This document shows positions 1 through 16,116 of a stretch of 64,000 nt of DNA, in pieces. How positions within the stretch are numbered: the first letter of the stretch is position 1; every line of letters starts with the position of its first letter. The stretch spans positions 21,187,913-21,251,912 of the forward strand of contig OZ023210.1 of assembly GCA_963995525.1 (NCBI GenBank). Direction: 5' to 3'. The stretch is from Escarpia spicata. Lineage: Eukaryota; Annelida; Polychaeta; Sabellida; Siboglinidae. The notes under the pieces were generated by a model, which was given only the letters and a program-made list of their open reading frames with translations, was not told the origin of the DNA and searched no databases. A program made the translations under genes and the position numbers.

Positions 1-1
1 G

Positions 2-1099
2 GAGAAGGTGTTGGGCGAGATCCATGCGATGGTGCTAGCCTTGCGCCCTTCTCCAACGGTGCTACGACCAGATCCAGCATTGACATCTGCCTCAGCCGCC
101 TTCGGCAGCGCTGCCCAGATGTCAGCAGCTGTCGGCGTGGGACCTTCGACCCCTGGGTTGACCCATCCCTTTGCCACACCGGACCCCCTCCACGCGCCCC
201 CCGTGGAACCGTGGTCTTTTGCCCAAAACGATGCCAGGGCGACTCCGTGGCCGAACACAGACACTGTGCCAGGTACATTAATCGAGACATTGCCTGGGTC
301 AACGCAGACCCTGATTGATTCATGTACTTCGGCCGCCCTCCCTCTCGATGCTCGTATCCCTGACGGGCTTCGGGCAAAGATCTGGGCGGGGGAGTATATT
401 GATTTATCGGTTATGCTGAAACCCACACGTCTCCAACACCAGGAATATGGTCAGGTATATGGGGGTGCTCCTCACCCCACTCCTGGCGCATCCACTGATG
501 CGTCTCCCAAACCAAATTATGATATTGTTACTTTTGACAGGTGGTTGCAGGCATTCACTTTGTACATGTCAGTGTATCTGTTGAAGCCTGCCAACATGCC
601 GTTAGCTGTTACGATGTTGAAGTATGCGGAAGTAATTCGGGGTTTAGCTGATGCGGGGGGTGACTGGCGGTCCTATGATGAAGCGTTTAGGTGCCTCCGT
701 TACCTCAGGGGTTGGTCCTGGGGCTCCATTAACTGGGAAATGTGGATGACTGCATTGCAACCCATCAGGCGGCCCGCTCCTGTTTCCCCCTTTCAAGGCA
801 AGGGTAGGGTCAGGTCCCCGGCTAGTGGTCCCTGCTTCGCGTTCAATCGGGGGGAAAGTTGTGACAAAGCCTCGTGTCGCTTTACATACAAGTGTCAGCT
901 CTGCAGCGGCAGCAGCCACCCCGCGGTGCGTTGCTTCAAAACCCAGGGAAGACGTCCCCAATCAGCTAACCCACCACCACCAAACCCCCCTGGTAGACCA
1001 GGCCCCCCAGGTAGACCATCCGTCCCCTCAGGTAGACCGTCCAACACCAGTGGCTCCCCCGCTTCAGCCAGTGGCTCGCCTGTGTGGTTCAGGAAGTGA
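2..1099 (+). CDS. Gag-like ORF1 of the YR retrotransposon (5' partial)
   Basis: The frame is open from the window edge, so the N-terminus is missing; about 365 residues are visible and the stop is TGA at 1097. The N-terminal part is low-complexity (Ala/Pro/Ser/Thr). The middle is a folded-looking segment rich in W and Y. Near residues 276-310 lies a Cys/His cluster starting CFAFNRGESC and ending with the zinc knuckle CQLCSGSSHPAVRC (C-x2-C-x4-H-x4-C), typical of the nucleic-acid-binding part of Gag in DIRS/Ngaro elements. The C-terminal tail is a Pro/Gly/Arg-rich stretch. It overlaps ORF2 by 275 nt in a different frame. Expected role: binding and packaging element RNA. Assigned from zinc knuckle and position, not from global similarity. 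Confidence 0.75.
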   Translation, partial: EKVLGEIHAMVLALRPSPTVLRPDPALTSASAAFGSAAQMSAAVGVGPSTPGLTHPFATPDPLHAPPVEPWSFAQNDARATPWPNTDTVPGTLIETLPGSTQTLIDSCTSAALPLDARIPDGLRAKIWAGEYIDLSVMLKPTRLQHQEYGQVYGGAPHPTPGASTDASPKPNYDIVTFDRWLQAFTLYMSVYLLKPANMPLAVTMLKYAEVIRGLADAGGDWRSYDEAFRCLRYLRGWSWGSINWEMWMTALQPIRRPAPVSPFQGKGRVRSPASGPCFAFNRGESCDKASCRFTYKCQLCSGSSHPAVRCFKTQGRRPQSANPPPPNPPGRPGPPGRPSVPSGRPSNTSGSPASASGSPVWFRK

Positions 1100-2690
1100 G
1101 TTGCCAACCCCGGTGTCCCCCTCAGTCCTGCAAGAAGTGTTGGGGGGGTATGACTGTGAATTGCGTAACTATCTAGTGCATGGTTTTTCTTTTGGTTTTC
1201 GTATAGGTTGTTTTGGGTTGCCAACGCAGTCAGATGTAGACATATGTAATTTGAAATCTGCCAATGAATTTTCAGGTGTCATAGATAGCAAGATAGCGAA
1301 AGAATTGTTATTAGGCCGTGTACTGGGACCCTTTACTGTTCCTCCACCTTATCATAATTACAGAATCTCGCCCCTGGGTGTGGTGGCTAAGAAGACTCCA
1401 GGGGAATTTAGGATGATTCACCATCTGTCGTACCCAGAGGGCTCTTCGGTTAATGATTATATCCCGAAGGATATGTCCTCGGTCCATTATGCCACACTTC
1501 AAGATGCCATTGCTTTTATCAAAGATTCACCGAAGCCTGTATATATGGCTAAGGTGGATATAGAGTCAGCCTTCCGTATAATTCCAGTATCGCCAGCTGA
1601 TAGGCCAATGTTGGGGTTTCGGTGGAAAGGGCAATATTTTATGGATGCCGTTCTACCTATGGGATGTTCCAGTTCCTGTGCCATTTTTGAATGTTTCAGC
1701 ACTGCGTTAGAGTGGGTGGCTAAGGTTAAATTGGGAGTGACAGAAATGGTCCACATTATCGATGATTTTCTGATTCTATCGCATTCAGAAGAGAAATGTC
1801 ATCACGATCTGCTGGCTTTTGTTAAACTTTGCGAGCGACTTGGGGTACCACTAGCACCTAGTAAAACTGTTGGCCCATCCACCACAATCCCCTTTCTGGG
1901 TATTATTCTCGATTCAGTCAAGAGGGAGACTAGGCTTCCCAGTGATAAGCTAGATAAGGCCAGGGCTTTACTTTTGGCATTCCTGGGGAAACATAAGGTT
2001 ACACTTCAAGAGTTGCAATCGCTGATAGGGGTCCTGGGGTTTGCAACTTCCGTAATAAAACCCGGAAGGCCATTTTTACGCTGTTTGATCGACCTAACCA
2101 TGGGCATACGTAAGCCCCATTTTCATATTCGTTTAACGAGGCAGGCTAAACTTGACTTAGAGGTGTGGTTGCAATTTTTGCAACAGTTCAATGGTAAGTC
2201 TTTCTTCTTGGACGATAAATTCCTAACTGGTGATTATCTTCAACTGTACACGGATGCTGCTGGTGGCATAGGGTATGGGGCACTGTACGGGGCAGAGTGG
2301 TTCTGTGGTCTGTGGCCAGTGACTTGGCGTTCACTCATTGTCTCTGTTTTGGAATTGTATCCAATCATGGCAGCAGTGCACGTTTGGGGTAATGCGTGGG
2401 CGAACAAGAGTGTCTGCTTTTTTACCGATAATGAAGCCCTTGTTCCGGTCATTAATAACCAAACATCCCGTGAACCTCGCATCATGGCACTACTCCGTCC
2501 ATTGGTGTTAGCTTGCCTACGATTTAATGTTAATTTTGCAGCACGTCATGTTCCGGGGCGGTTTAATACTCTTGCTGATGCATTATCACGTTCACAGGTG
2601 GACAAGTTCCGAGAATTGGCACCCTGGGCGAATCTCCACCCAGAGAAGGTGCCGCAATGTGTGTCCCCGGCCAGCTTAGGGACTCTTTGA
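825..2690 (+). CDS. Reverse transcriptase-RNase H polyprotein (ORF2) of the YR retrotransposon
   Basis: The frame opens after a TAG at 822-824 and has no ATG before the RT core, so it is probably translated as a Gag-Pol fusion by a +1 shift from ORF1 (inference). RT landmarks: ISPLGVVAKK and FRMIHHLSYP, the first catalytic aspartate in AKVDIESAFRIIPV, LPMGCSSSCAIFE, and the catalytic box HIIDDFLIL, with Ile-Asp-Asp where most RTs have Tyr-x-Asp-Asp. RNase H follows, with acidic residues visible in order: YTDAAGG (D), VLELYP (E), FTDNEA (D) and TLADALSR (D). The RT and RNase H types match DIRS-order elements. No stop or frameshift interrupts the domain series. Its last 34 nt overlap the recombinase ORF. 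Confidence 0.87.
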   Translation: MVPASRSIGGKVVTKPRVALHTSVSSAAAAATPRCVASKPREDVPNQLTHHHQTPLVDQAPQVDHPSPQVDRPTPVAPPLQPVARLCGSGSELPTPVSPSVLQEVLGGYDCELRNYLVHGFSFGFRIGCFGLPTQSDVDICNLKSANEFSGVIDSKIAKELLLGRVLGPFTVPPPYHNYRISPLGVVAKKTPGEFRMIHHLSYPEGSSVNDYIPKDMSSVHYATLQDAIAFIKDSPKPVYMAKVDIESAFRIIPVSPADRPMLGFRWKGQYFMDAVLPMGCSSSCAIFECFSTALEWVAKVKLGVTEMVHIIDDFLILSHSEEKCHHDLLAFVKLCERLGVPLAPSKTVGPSTTIPFLGIILDSVKRETRLPSDKLDKARALLLAFLGKHKVTLQELQSLIGVLGFATSVIKPGRPFLRCLIDLTMGIRKPHFHIRLTRQAKLDLEVWLQFLQQFNGKSFFLDDKFLTGDYLQLYTDAAGGIGYGALYGAEWFCGLWPVTWRSLIVSVLELYPIMAAVHVWGNAWANKSVCFFTDNEALVPVINNQTSREPRIMALLRPLVLACLRFNVNFAARHVPGRFNTLADALSRSQVDKFRELAPWANLHPEKVPQCVSPASLGTL

Positions 2691-3574
2691 ATTTACTTCT
2701 GCACGCTTCCATCGCACCGTCGTCGCGGGCCCACTATGAACGGGCTTGGAAGAAGTTTGTTTTGTTCCACGATTCGCTCCATGTAACCACGCAGCTGCCG
2801 GCGTCAGTATCAACGATTTTGCTTTTCATAGCACACTTGCATTCTAATGGCTCTGCCCCGGCATCCATCGTTTCAATCATATCAGCAATAGCTTACTTTC
2901 ATAAGATCAATGGTTTCTCTGACCCGACTACTTGTTTTCTTGTAGCCAAGGTTTTGGCAGGAGCCCGTAATCTTGGGTCTGTCCCTGATGTCCGCCTGCA
3001 TGTCACTCTTCCTGTGCTCACTCGTCTTGTGCTTGCTCTGCCCACAGTTTTTACGTCACGATACAAGTGTCTCATGCTGCGAGCCATGATGGTGCTTGCA
3101 TTCAAAGCTTATTTGCGGGTGGGGGAAATGGTACCTCGAGGAAGGACTAGAGTACAAGGGTGTTTGCAAATGAGTGACGTGTTGCTGTCTGGGGATCTCA
3201 TATCAATTTCTTTCCGTCATTTTAAGCATAGCACTCGACAGGGTCCACAGTCCCTCCAGGTGAGAGGTGAATGTGTCCCTGATTCGTTGATATACCCTGC
3301 TTCCTTCTTGAGAGATTTTCTATCAGTTCGAGGGGGGGTGCGCTCCACTTTATTTGCTTATCCAGATGGTTCGCCGATGCTGCGCAGCGAGTTTGATGTT
3401 TCTCTGAAACGATTACTGGATTTCTGCGGTTACCAGGCAACTGCGTTTAAGGGTCACAGCTTCCGTATTGGGGCAGCTACGGCAGCAGCGTTGAGGGGTG
3501 AATCGGATGCACAGATCAGGGCAGCAGGCAGGTGGGCGTCCGACGCATTTAAGAGATACATTAGAATAGCCTAA
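2657..3574 (+). CDS. Tyrosine recombinase (ORF3) of the YR retrotransposon
   Basis: A 305-residue ORF with an ATG at 2657, overlapping the end of ORF2. The N-terminal part (SSRAHYERAWKKFVLFH and after) resembles the SAM-like core-binding domain of phage-type integrases. The C-terminal catalytic domain shows the tyrosine recombinase set: first Arg in FKAYLRVGEMV (about residue 155), H-x-x-R in GHSFRIGAAT, Trp in AGRWAS, and the nucleophile Tyr in FKRYIR near the C-terminus. These enzymes cut and rejoin DNA through a 3'-phosphotyrosine. In DIRS-order elements they integrate a circular cDNA without target-site duplication. All key residues are present, so the enzyme may be functional. Confidence 0.88.
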   Translation: MCVPGQLRDSLNLLLHASIAPSSRAHYERAWKKFVLFHDSLHVTTQLPASVSTILLFIAHLHSNGSAPASIVSIISAIAYFHKINGFSDPTTCFLVAKVLAGARNLGSVPDVRLHVTLPVLTRLVLALPTVFTSRYKCLMLRAMMVLAFKAYLRVGEMVPRGRTRVQGCLQMSDVLLSGDLISISFRHFKHSTRQGPQSLQVRGECVPDSLIYPASFLRDFLSVRGGVRSTLFAYPDGSPMLRSEFDVSLKRLLDFCGYQATAFKGHSFRIGAATAAALRGESDAQIRAAGRWASDAFKRYIRIA

Positions 3575-3643
3575 ATTATATTGGTACTGCAGCATGGTAG
3601 CCAGGTGTCGTTGTGTGGGGGGGTCACATGTTTGGTGACCTGT

Positions 3644-4016
3644 GGCGTATTGCCCCCACCTATGGGGTTATAGTTTTACCATTAGTATAGTCAGCAGCAG
3701 GTAGTCTGGTATTCAGTGTGGCAATTTGCAAAGGCACTTGTTAGTTAAATCAGTTGTACATGTTTTTCCCATTTGTTCTAGGAATATCGCTGCTGCTGCG
3801 TTATATGTGGAAATGTGGGCTCTCTAGCAGCCTGATGTTCAGGAGACTAGCATGGGCTCAGTCACAGGCCTGGCATTGGGTTGTAGAGTCCACATTTCGT
3901 TCACGTAAACCGTCACAGTGTGCCAAAAAGGGCTTACACACTGGACCCCCCTAATAAACGTCATCCATTTGGCCTTTTCATATCTACATTGGTGTCTGTG
4001 TTGTTTCTTGCATAAA
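3644..4016 (+). repeat. Split direct repeat B1 of the YR retrotransposon
   Basis: 373 bp, starting GGCGTATTGC and ending at CATAAA, repeated at 4421-4793 with two differences (C/T in a GCTGCTG context and G/C near the 3' end). It contains AATAAA at 3953-3958, which may serve as the element's poly(A) signal. The short ORF inside it (about 66 aa) is present in both copies and is probably not a gene. Confidence 0.9.
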
Positions 4017-4420
4017 TGATGGTATGCACATCAGGCACAGCCGATTTGCATACTGGACTTTGTGCAAGATAACGGCACAGAGGCTGCCGATTGGTGAATT
4101 TCTCCGCCCAATCAGCGCGCACAGGGCCGTGACCCTGTGCCGTTTTTGGTCTAATCCGCACTCCATCTTGCGAAAGCATACAGGACCAGACGTTTTGCCA
4201 ATTTCGACCCACCCTCCTCCCAAATGTAATGTATAGTTTGCTTGTACATCGTTAGTGGAAAGCGGTTGTATGGCCCGATGCTTTCCCCAATTTTATAGAT
4301 GAATGTGAGCATAGGGTTTGCACCGGATGTGTTCACGGGGTTTTACTGCAAGGGACCGCATGCTTCTTTCCACTTTCGATTTAGGATCAACATATTGTAT
4401 CTATCAGAGTGAAGTGCGGC
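4017..4420 (+). repeat. Putative A2 block between B1 and B2
   Basis: 404 bp of unique sequence between the two B repeats. In split-direct-repeat elements this position is occupied by A2, a copy of the element's 5' terminus (A1), which here lies outside the window. It has promoter-like features: ATTGG at 4090-4094 and CCAAT at 4108-4112 facing each other, then an 8-bp stem GCACAGGG/CCCTGTGC with a 6-nt loop at 4119-4140. Identity as A2 is inferred from position only. Confidence 0.65.
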
Positions 4421-4793
4421 GGCGTATTGCCCCCACCTATGGGGTTATAGTTTTACCATTAGTATAGTCAGCAGCAGGTAGTCTGGTATTCAGTGTGGCA
4501 ATTTGCAAAGGCACTTGTTAGTTAAATCAGTTGTACATGTTTTTCCCATTTGTTCTAGGAATATCGCTGCTGCTGTGTTATATGTGGAAATGTGGGCTCT
4601 CTAGCAGCCTGATGTTCAGGAGACTAGCATGGGCTCAGTCACAGGCCTGGCATTGGGTTGTAGAGTCCACATTTCGTTCACGTAAACCGTCACAGTGTGC
4701 CAAAAAGGGCTTACACACTGGACCCCCCTAATAAACGTCATCCATTTGGCCTTTTCATATCTACATTGGTCTCTGTGTTGTTTCTTGCATAAA
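4421..4793 (+). repeat. Split direct repeat B2, right terminus of the YR retrotransposon
   Basis: Second 373-bp copy of B1. The homology ends at CATAAA (4793), taken as the right end of the element. The next 27 nt (4794-4820) are the start of the USP7 intron, read on the minus strand from the donor GTAACT. A poly(A) signal AATAAA lies at 4730-4735. Confidence 0.88.
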
Positions 4794-4799
4794 GTATTA

Positions 4800-11800
<7,001 letters not shown>

Positions 11801-12037
11801 GGCGTCGTTGTGTGAAGCTGGTTCGCTGGAAGTATGTCGAGGTGAAGTGACCGGTCGATCTTTATTACGACCCTGTAAATTCTTGTGGGACACGGTCACC
11901 TTAACGTGTTTACTTGCAATACGCCCAATGTCTGCAGAATTTTCCCCTGCAAACAGGGGAGCAACAAACACAGAAATCGCCTGTGAACGCTATAATTATC
12001 TAATGATAACCCACGCTTCGTTTTCTATGAAAATAAA

Positions 12038-12049
12038 CAAGATGGCGGC
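12038..12049 (-). promoter_or_regulatory. YY1-like site in the USP7 5' region
   Basis: CAAGATGGCGGC matches the YY1 core AAnATGGCGGC. It is 238 bp upstream of the USP7 start codon and in an orientation seen in many animal housekeeping promoters. Placement in the promoter or 5' UTR is inferred; no TSS can be read from sequence. Confidence 0.4.
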
Positions 12050-12404
12050 ATCATGGTATGATGCATTATGGTAATGAGTACTATTTAGGTAGTTTGTTAG
12101 TATATAATATATAACCTAGACTATCATAAATATCACTCGCTGCTGCACATAGAAGAATACCGCGTCGACTAGTATGCTGACTATTGACAGATTCAGAAAT
12201 CATAACGATGAAAAACATATTCAAAATAGGATTTCGGAACACGGGAACCGAAAAGGCCTTGATTACCATGTCTAAGTTGACTTACCCATCCCTTGACATA
12301 TTGCCTAGCAACAAGGTTCACCAAGCTTTCAAAGTGGTTGACGCACATGATCACCTATCGGACACTCCGTCATACATTTTGTTGACATTCTGCCTCCCAA
12401 AGAT

Positions 12405-13440
12405 GTTCTTCTTCTTCTTCTTCAGGATTATTGTGGAAACCCCGGCAGTCGAGGAATAACTCCACAGTGGTTGTGAGGGTGCGCATGGGTTTAACAAAAT
12501 GAAATGGTTTAAAATACAATTAAAAACAGTTAGAAGGTAAAAAAAAGTTAAGATTAAAAAGTTTACAGTTACATTATTCGTAACGGTTGGGAAAAATAAT
12601 AATAAAGAATTAAAATATATATACCATATAAGAAGGTTAAGATTGCGCATTATAACGGTAGTGGCTATTGTTGAGCAGTCAACCAGGTCTTCGTGGAGGA
12701 CCTGAAGACTGGGAGGGACTGGTCTTTGGAGGAGTCTTACGGAATTGAGTGAGTTCCACATTCTAATGGCAGATGGGAAGAAGGAATGGAGATAAGTGTT
12801 TGTCCTTGAGTGGGGCAGTAAGAGTTTGTTTTGCTGACCACTGGTTTTCCGGAAGGCTGCCTTGAGTAAGCCAGGAGGTGGGTACGTGTAGGTCGATAAG
12901 GCCGTGCATAATTTTGTACATCATGCTAGCCTTATCCACTGTTCTCCTGAGTTGCAGGTCCTCAATGTTCAACTGCTCTACCATGACTGATGCAGTGGGG
13001 CTGAAGTTGTACAGGATGCGGCGGGCTGCGCGTCGCTGAACCATCTCCAGAGTGGTCTACGATTAGGTGCTGCTGATGGGGATCCCATACCGCCGACGTG
13101 TAATCCAGGACTGGTCGGGCTGGGCCTTTGAAGCAGTGCATCTGGACGGTGGTGAAGCATCCTTTCAGATTTCTGTAGGCAAACGCGCTGAGACTGTTGG
13201 CCTTTGCAGCTGCAGCTTTGACTTGTTTGCCTCAGTGATGAGTCTCTGTGAGTTCTACGGCCAGGTATTTGGTACTTGTGACTTTCTCCGGGGTGTGGTT
13301 TTGGAGAGTGTAGCTGGTCGGGATCCTGGTCTTCTTTTTTGTGACAGCCAGTAGGTGGCATTTTCCGACATTTATAATGACAGGTCTTCCTTGAAATCAT
13401 CCGAGAATAGAGCATGGTGTCGTCGGCGAATAGTCGTAGT
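12405..13440 (-). mobile_element. 5'-truncated LINE fragment (CR1/L2-like reverse transcriptase C-terminal half)
   Basis: Read on the minus strand it starts at the RT catalytic box LFADDTMLYS (about 13438-13410). It continues through shifted frames with LINE-typical phrases (AAAKANSLSAFAYRN, RPVLDYTSAVWDPHQQH, MVQRRAARRILYNFSP, LRRTVDKASMMYKIMHG, MWNSLNSV) and ends with a (GAA)n tail at about 12405-12422. There are several frameshifts and stops, so it is dead. It lies between USP7 and HAPSTR1. Confidence 0.85.
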
Positions 13441-13565
13441 CTTTGTTACAAAAACATAGGGCAAAGTTGCTTCAGCGAGAACTGCGTACACTGTACACAT
13501 GCACACGAAAGAGTGATATTTATTTATGGCAGCTATATGCCATATGTAATGCAATGCACATATTA

Positions 13566-13680
13566 CACTGGCGCCTGAACGAAATTACTATTGGGTGGGC
13601 TGAGCCATAGCTTCAGCATCACTTCACTGTCGGGTTATGACATATTGGAAGACAGGGGTGCGGTTCAAAATTGTTTACAT
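13566..13680 (+). repeat. Diverged duplicated segment with PBS-like start, copy 1
   Basis: Begins TGGCGCCTGAACG, resembling the tRNA-Lys-type primer-binding sites that follow the 5' LTR of many LTR retrotransposons. The following 110 bp (GGGCTGAGCC, CTTCAGCATCACTTC, GACAGGGG) are repeated in diverged form at 14298-14420. No LTR pair or pol ORF is present, so assignment to an LTR element is tentative. The same stretch (13.7-14.1 kb) holds three copies of an AAATATTGGGG motif. Confidence 0.4.
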
Positions 13681-14297
13681 TGACTTTCAAAAATATTTAA
13701 TTAAACTCACCAAAAAAGCGCGCACCCTCGAGATGACCAAAAATCTCCAACTCCACCAACATAATTAAGGTTCTCTTCCAAAACCTAAAATTGCTTCCCT
13801 TTGAGGCTCGCCAAAAAATACCTTCAGGCTATACAAAAATATCCGATTGCACCTCCTTAGAGATCGCTGAAACCACCTTCACGCTTTCCAAAAATCCTCA
13901 ATTGACCACAAATTAAGCCCTTCTTCCCCAAATATTGGGGGACTAATCTTATCTCCAGCCCCCGTCATTTCCCCAAAACATAAAAAACACAAAAACACCC
14001 CCTTCCCTAAATATTGGGGCGCTGATCCTATCCCCAGCCACCACCAAAATATTGGGGGTTTAACCTCCACCCAGCCTCTCCCCGATTCCGGCGCCTATGT
14101 ATTATGTCACATGCATAAATTTGATTGCGACGTACGTCAGTTTTGGGATCCGCATTTTAGATCTGTTGTGAACGCTCTACCATGTATACGACATGTCGCC
14201 TGCTATCTCTTTTGGTAAGTGTTACATGTTGGCTCCGATCGAACAGGGGCGGATCCAGATCGAGAGGATATAGTGTAGGGGGCCCCACAACATAAAT

Positions 14298-14420
14298 TGG
14301 CGCCCGACGCAAACTCATATTTGGTGGACTGAGCCGGACCTTCAGCATGACTTCGCTGTCGCGCTGTCGGATCATGACATCAGAAGACGGGGAGGCCGGG
14401 GAGTGCTGTTGAAAATTGTT
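14298..14420 (+). repeat. Diverged duplicated segment with PBS-like start, copy 2
   Basis: Starts TTGGCGCCCGACGC and shares CTGAGCC, CCTTCAGCATGACTTC and AGAAGACGGGG with the segment at 13566-13680, roughly 70% alike by eye. It could be a second remnant of one LTR-element leader, or a simple old duplication. Confidence 0.4.
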
Positions 14421-14784
14421 CGTCGCCGCGCCGCCGTATCTTCAGCTCTTCTTCAGCTTCTCCGCTGTCTCGTCGCCTGGATCGACTGATGTCATCTGAA
14501 TACGGGGGTTCGGTGCTCCGCCGTAACTTTTCAGCTCGTTGTGCCCGGAAACCCCTCCAAATTAATGCACTGCTGTATGATCAAAATTATGGCAATGTCC
14601 GTGAGTACACGAAAGGATGACGGTAATACCCTTAGGCGCTGGAATAGGGTGAGGGTCATAACATTATGCACCTACAATTCACCGATCAAATTTATTCAAA
14701 CCATTATTGTCTTCTTTAAAACATCTCAAACGTATACGGTGACGTAATATTCTTAAGCCCGGGATACATTGGCACTTTTTGTTT

Positions 14785-15065
14785 GATCAGACCAGACAAA
14801 TCTAGACCAGACCAGATCGACCAGACAGTGACTCACGCGACAGTTAACACTGTACATATGCTACAACGACTGATACCGACGGAATCAGACACGAAGCCAG
14901 CGTGACGTCACGATCACGTAAATTTTAACACTTTCGACAAAATCAGACTGACATCGACAAGCTCCAGATACAATCAGACGTGTATATATAGGCCCCTACA
15001 CTAGCCGACTGACACCGACTGGACCAGACTAAACCAACACCTACTGGTCTGGTCTGATCCGGATC
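14785..15065 (+). promoter_or_regulatory. Promoter-like cluster: CAGAC boxes, CRE and TATA motif
   Basis: About 280 bp containing ten CAGAC/GTCTG pentamers (Smad-box sequence), bracketed by ATCAGACCAGAC at the left and its inverse GTCTGGTCTGAT at the right. Inside are a perfect CRE palindrome TGACGTCA (about 14904-14911), a hairpin ACAGTTAACACTGT, and TATATATAGG near 14984. It could be an enhancer or promoter for HAPSTR1 (2.4 kb downstream), or a small inverted-repeat transposon with internal repeats. No transcript evidence is available. Confidence 0.35.
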
Positions 15066-15479
15066 GGGTGAAGAAAGCTTATTGTATTCCCGCTTTTTGA
15101 CGTTACATAATTATGTAGTACTGAAAAACTACTGATGAAGTTTGCATGGTACACAGACGATATCATCTACAATGCAGAAGGTAATTAACGATTTGGATAT
15201 GCTTAAAAGAAATTGTTTGAATGAAAATAAAAAATCCCGAGGAACGTTCCGTAATACCAATCAAAGTTCATATATTCATTGCCGACGACTAAAAAAGTTC
15301 ATTGAGCGAATATATTCTTTGATTCATGTCCAGCCATGCACATATGTACGTGCTCGAGTTCTTAAAGCTCAGCTGTATACATGAGTAACTGCATGGCTAT
15401 AGACAATCGTGGATATGTGTGTACGTACAGTCTTCGTGTATTAGTTATAGCGTGGCTGAATGCATCTCACCAGAGAAAT

Positions 15480-15592
15480 CGAGATGGTATTAATTTGAGT
15501 AGGCACACATGCACACATATACGCTCACACCCGCATAAGCACACAATTACGCGCGCGCACACATGCACACACACCATACACGCAAACACACA

Positions 15593-15628
<36 letters not shown>

Positions 15629-15785
15629 CACAGACACGTCTGTGTGTATGTATGTGTGTATGTGCGTATGTGTGTATGCGCGTATGCGTGTATGCGTGTA
15701 TGCGTGCATGCGTGCATGCGTGCATGCGTGTATGTATGTATGTATGTATGTATGTATGTATGTATGTATGTATGTATGCATATTA
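15480..15785. repeat. CA/CG-TG/TA microsatellite with dyad symmetry
   Basis: The left half is (CACA/CGCA)n and the right half (TGTG/TGCG/TGTA)n, meeting at CACAGACACGTCTGTG near 15620-15640. Nearly the whole stretch alternates purine and pyrimidine, and the halves are roughly complementary, so it could form Z-DNA or a cruciform. Open frames on both strands here are by-products of the repeat. Confidence 0.95.
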
Positions 15786-15913
15786 TATTTATGCAATCTT
15801 GTATGTCTTTATGTTCATGCATGTGTTTAAACCAGAGAGGGCAGAGACTATAACAAGATTATGAATACAATCTCAACCTCTAGTGGTAACTCTAAGGACA
15901 TGTTAATGACATG

Positions 15914-16116
15914 AGTCATAATAAAACTAATTTCAACCAATCGTGGCTCATGCTGCACGCAATGTTTAGGAAGTAGAAATTGGGGCGGGTATTTGCGCTG
16001 TTCTCACGGGTGATGCAGTCGCGACTGGCGAAGTCAATTACTAGTTTGAGTCGGCTAACTTCCGTAGTTCGCGTAGGGGATCAGCCATGGCAAACAGCCC
16101 TGGCTTGCGTGGATGG
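15914..16116 (+). repeat. Dispersed repeat R1, copy 1 (internally deleted)
   Basis: Matches 31741-32054 closely. Shared blocks include GTCATAATAAAACTAATTT, GCGGGTATTTGCGCTG, CACGGGTGATGCAGTCGCG and GTCAATTACTAGTTTGA. This copy lacks about 115 bp present in the other. Both carry the perfect palindrome CAGTCGCGACTG. Class unknown (MITE or SINE). A LINE fragment begins at its right end. Confidence 0.75.

Larger units (their letters stand above)
1..4793 (+). mobile_element. Tyrosine-recombinase retrotransposon, Ngaro/PAT type (left end outside window)
   Basis: Seen: three overlapping ORFs without internal stops (Gag-like with zinc knuckle; RT plus RNase H; tyrosine recombinase) followed by repeat B1 (3644-4016), a unique block (4017-4420) and repeat B2 (4421-4793). 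Known: YR retrotransposons of the DIRS order use a tyrosine recombinase instead of a DDE integrase. Ngaro and PAT elements have split direct repeats in the order A1 - ORFs - B1 - A2 - B2, whereas DIRS1 elements have inverted termini. The visible order ORFs-B1-A2-B2 fits the split-direct-repeat type; A1 should lie left of position 1. B1 and B2 differ at only 2 of 373 positions by my count, so the copy looks young. It lies antisense in a USP7 intron. Clade placement (Ngaro rather than PAT) is inference. Confidence 0.88.

Noticed and set aside
3754..3954. 66-aa ORF repeated at 4531-4731
   Set aside because: Lies in both B repeats of the retrotransposon; repeated only because the terminus is repeated.
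15381..15864. Several Cys/Val/Tyr- or His/Thr-rich ORFs on both strands
   Set aside because: By-products of CA/TG microsatellite sequence without stops.
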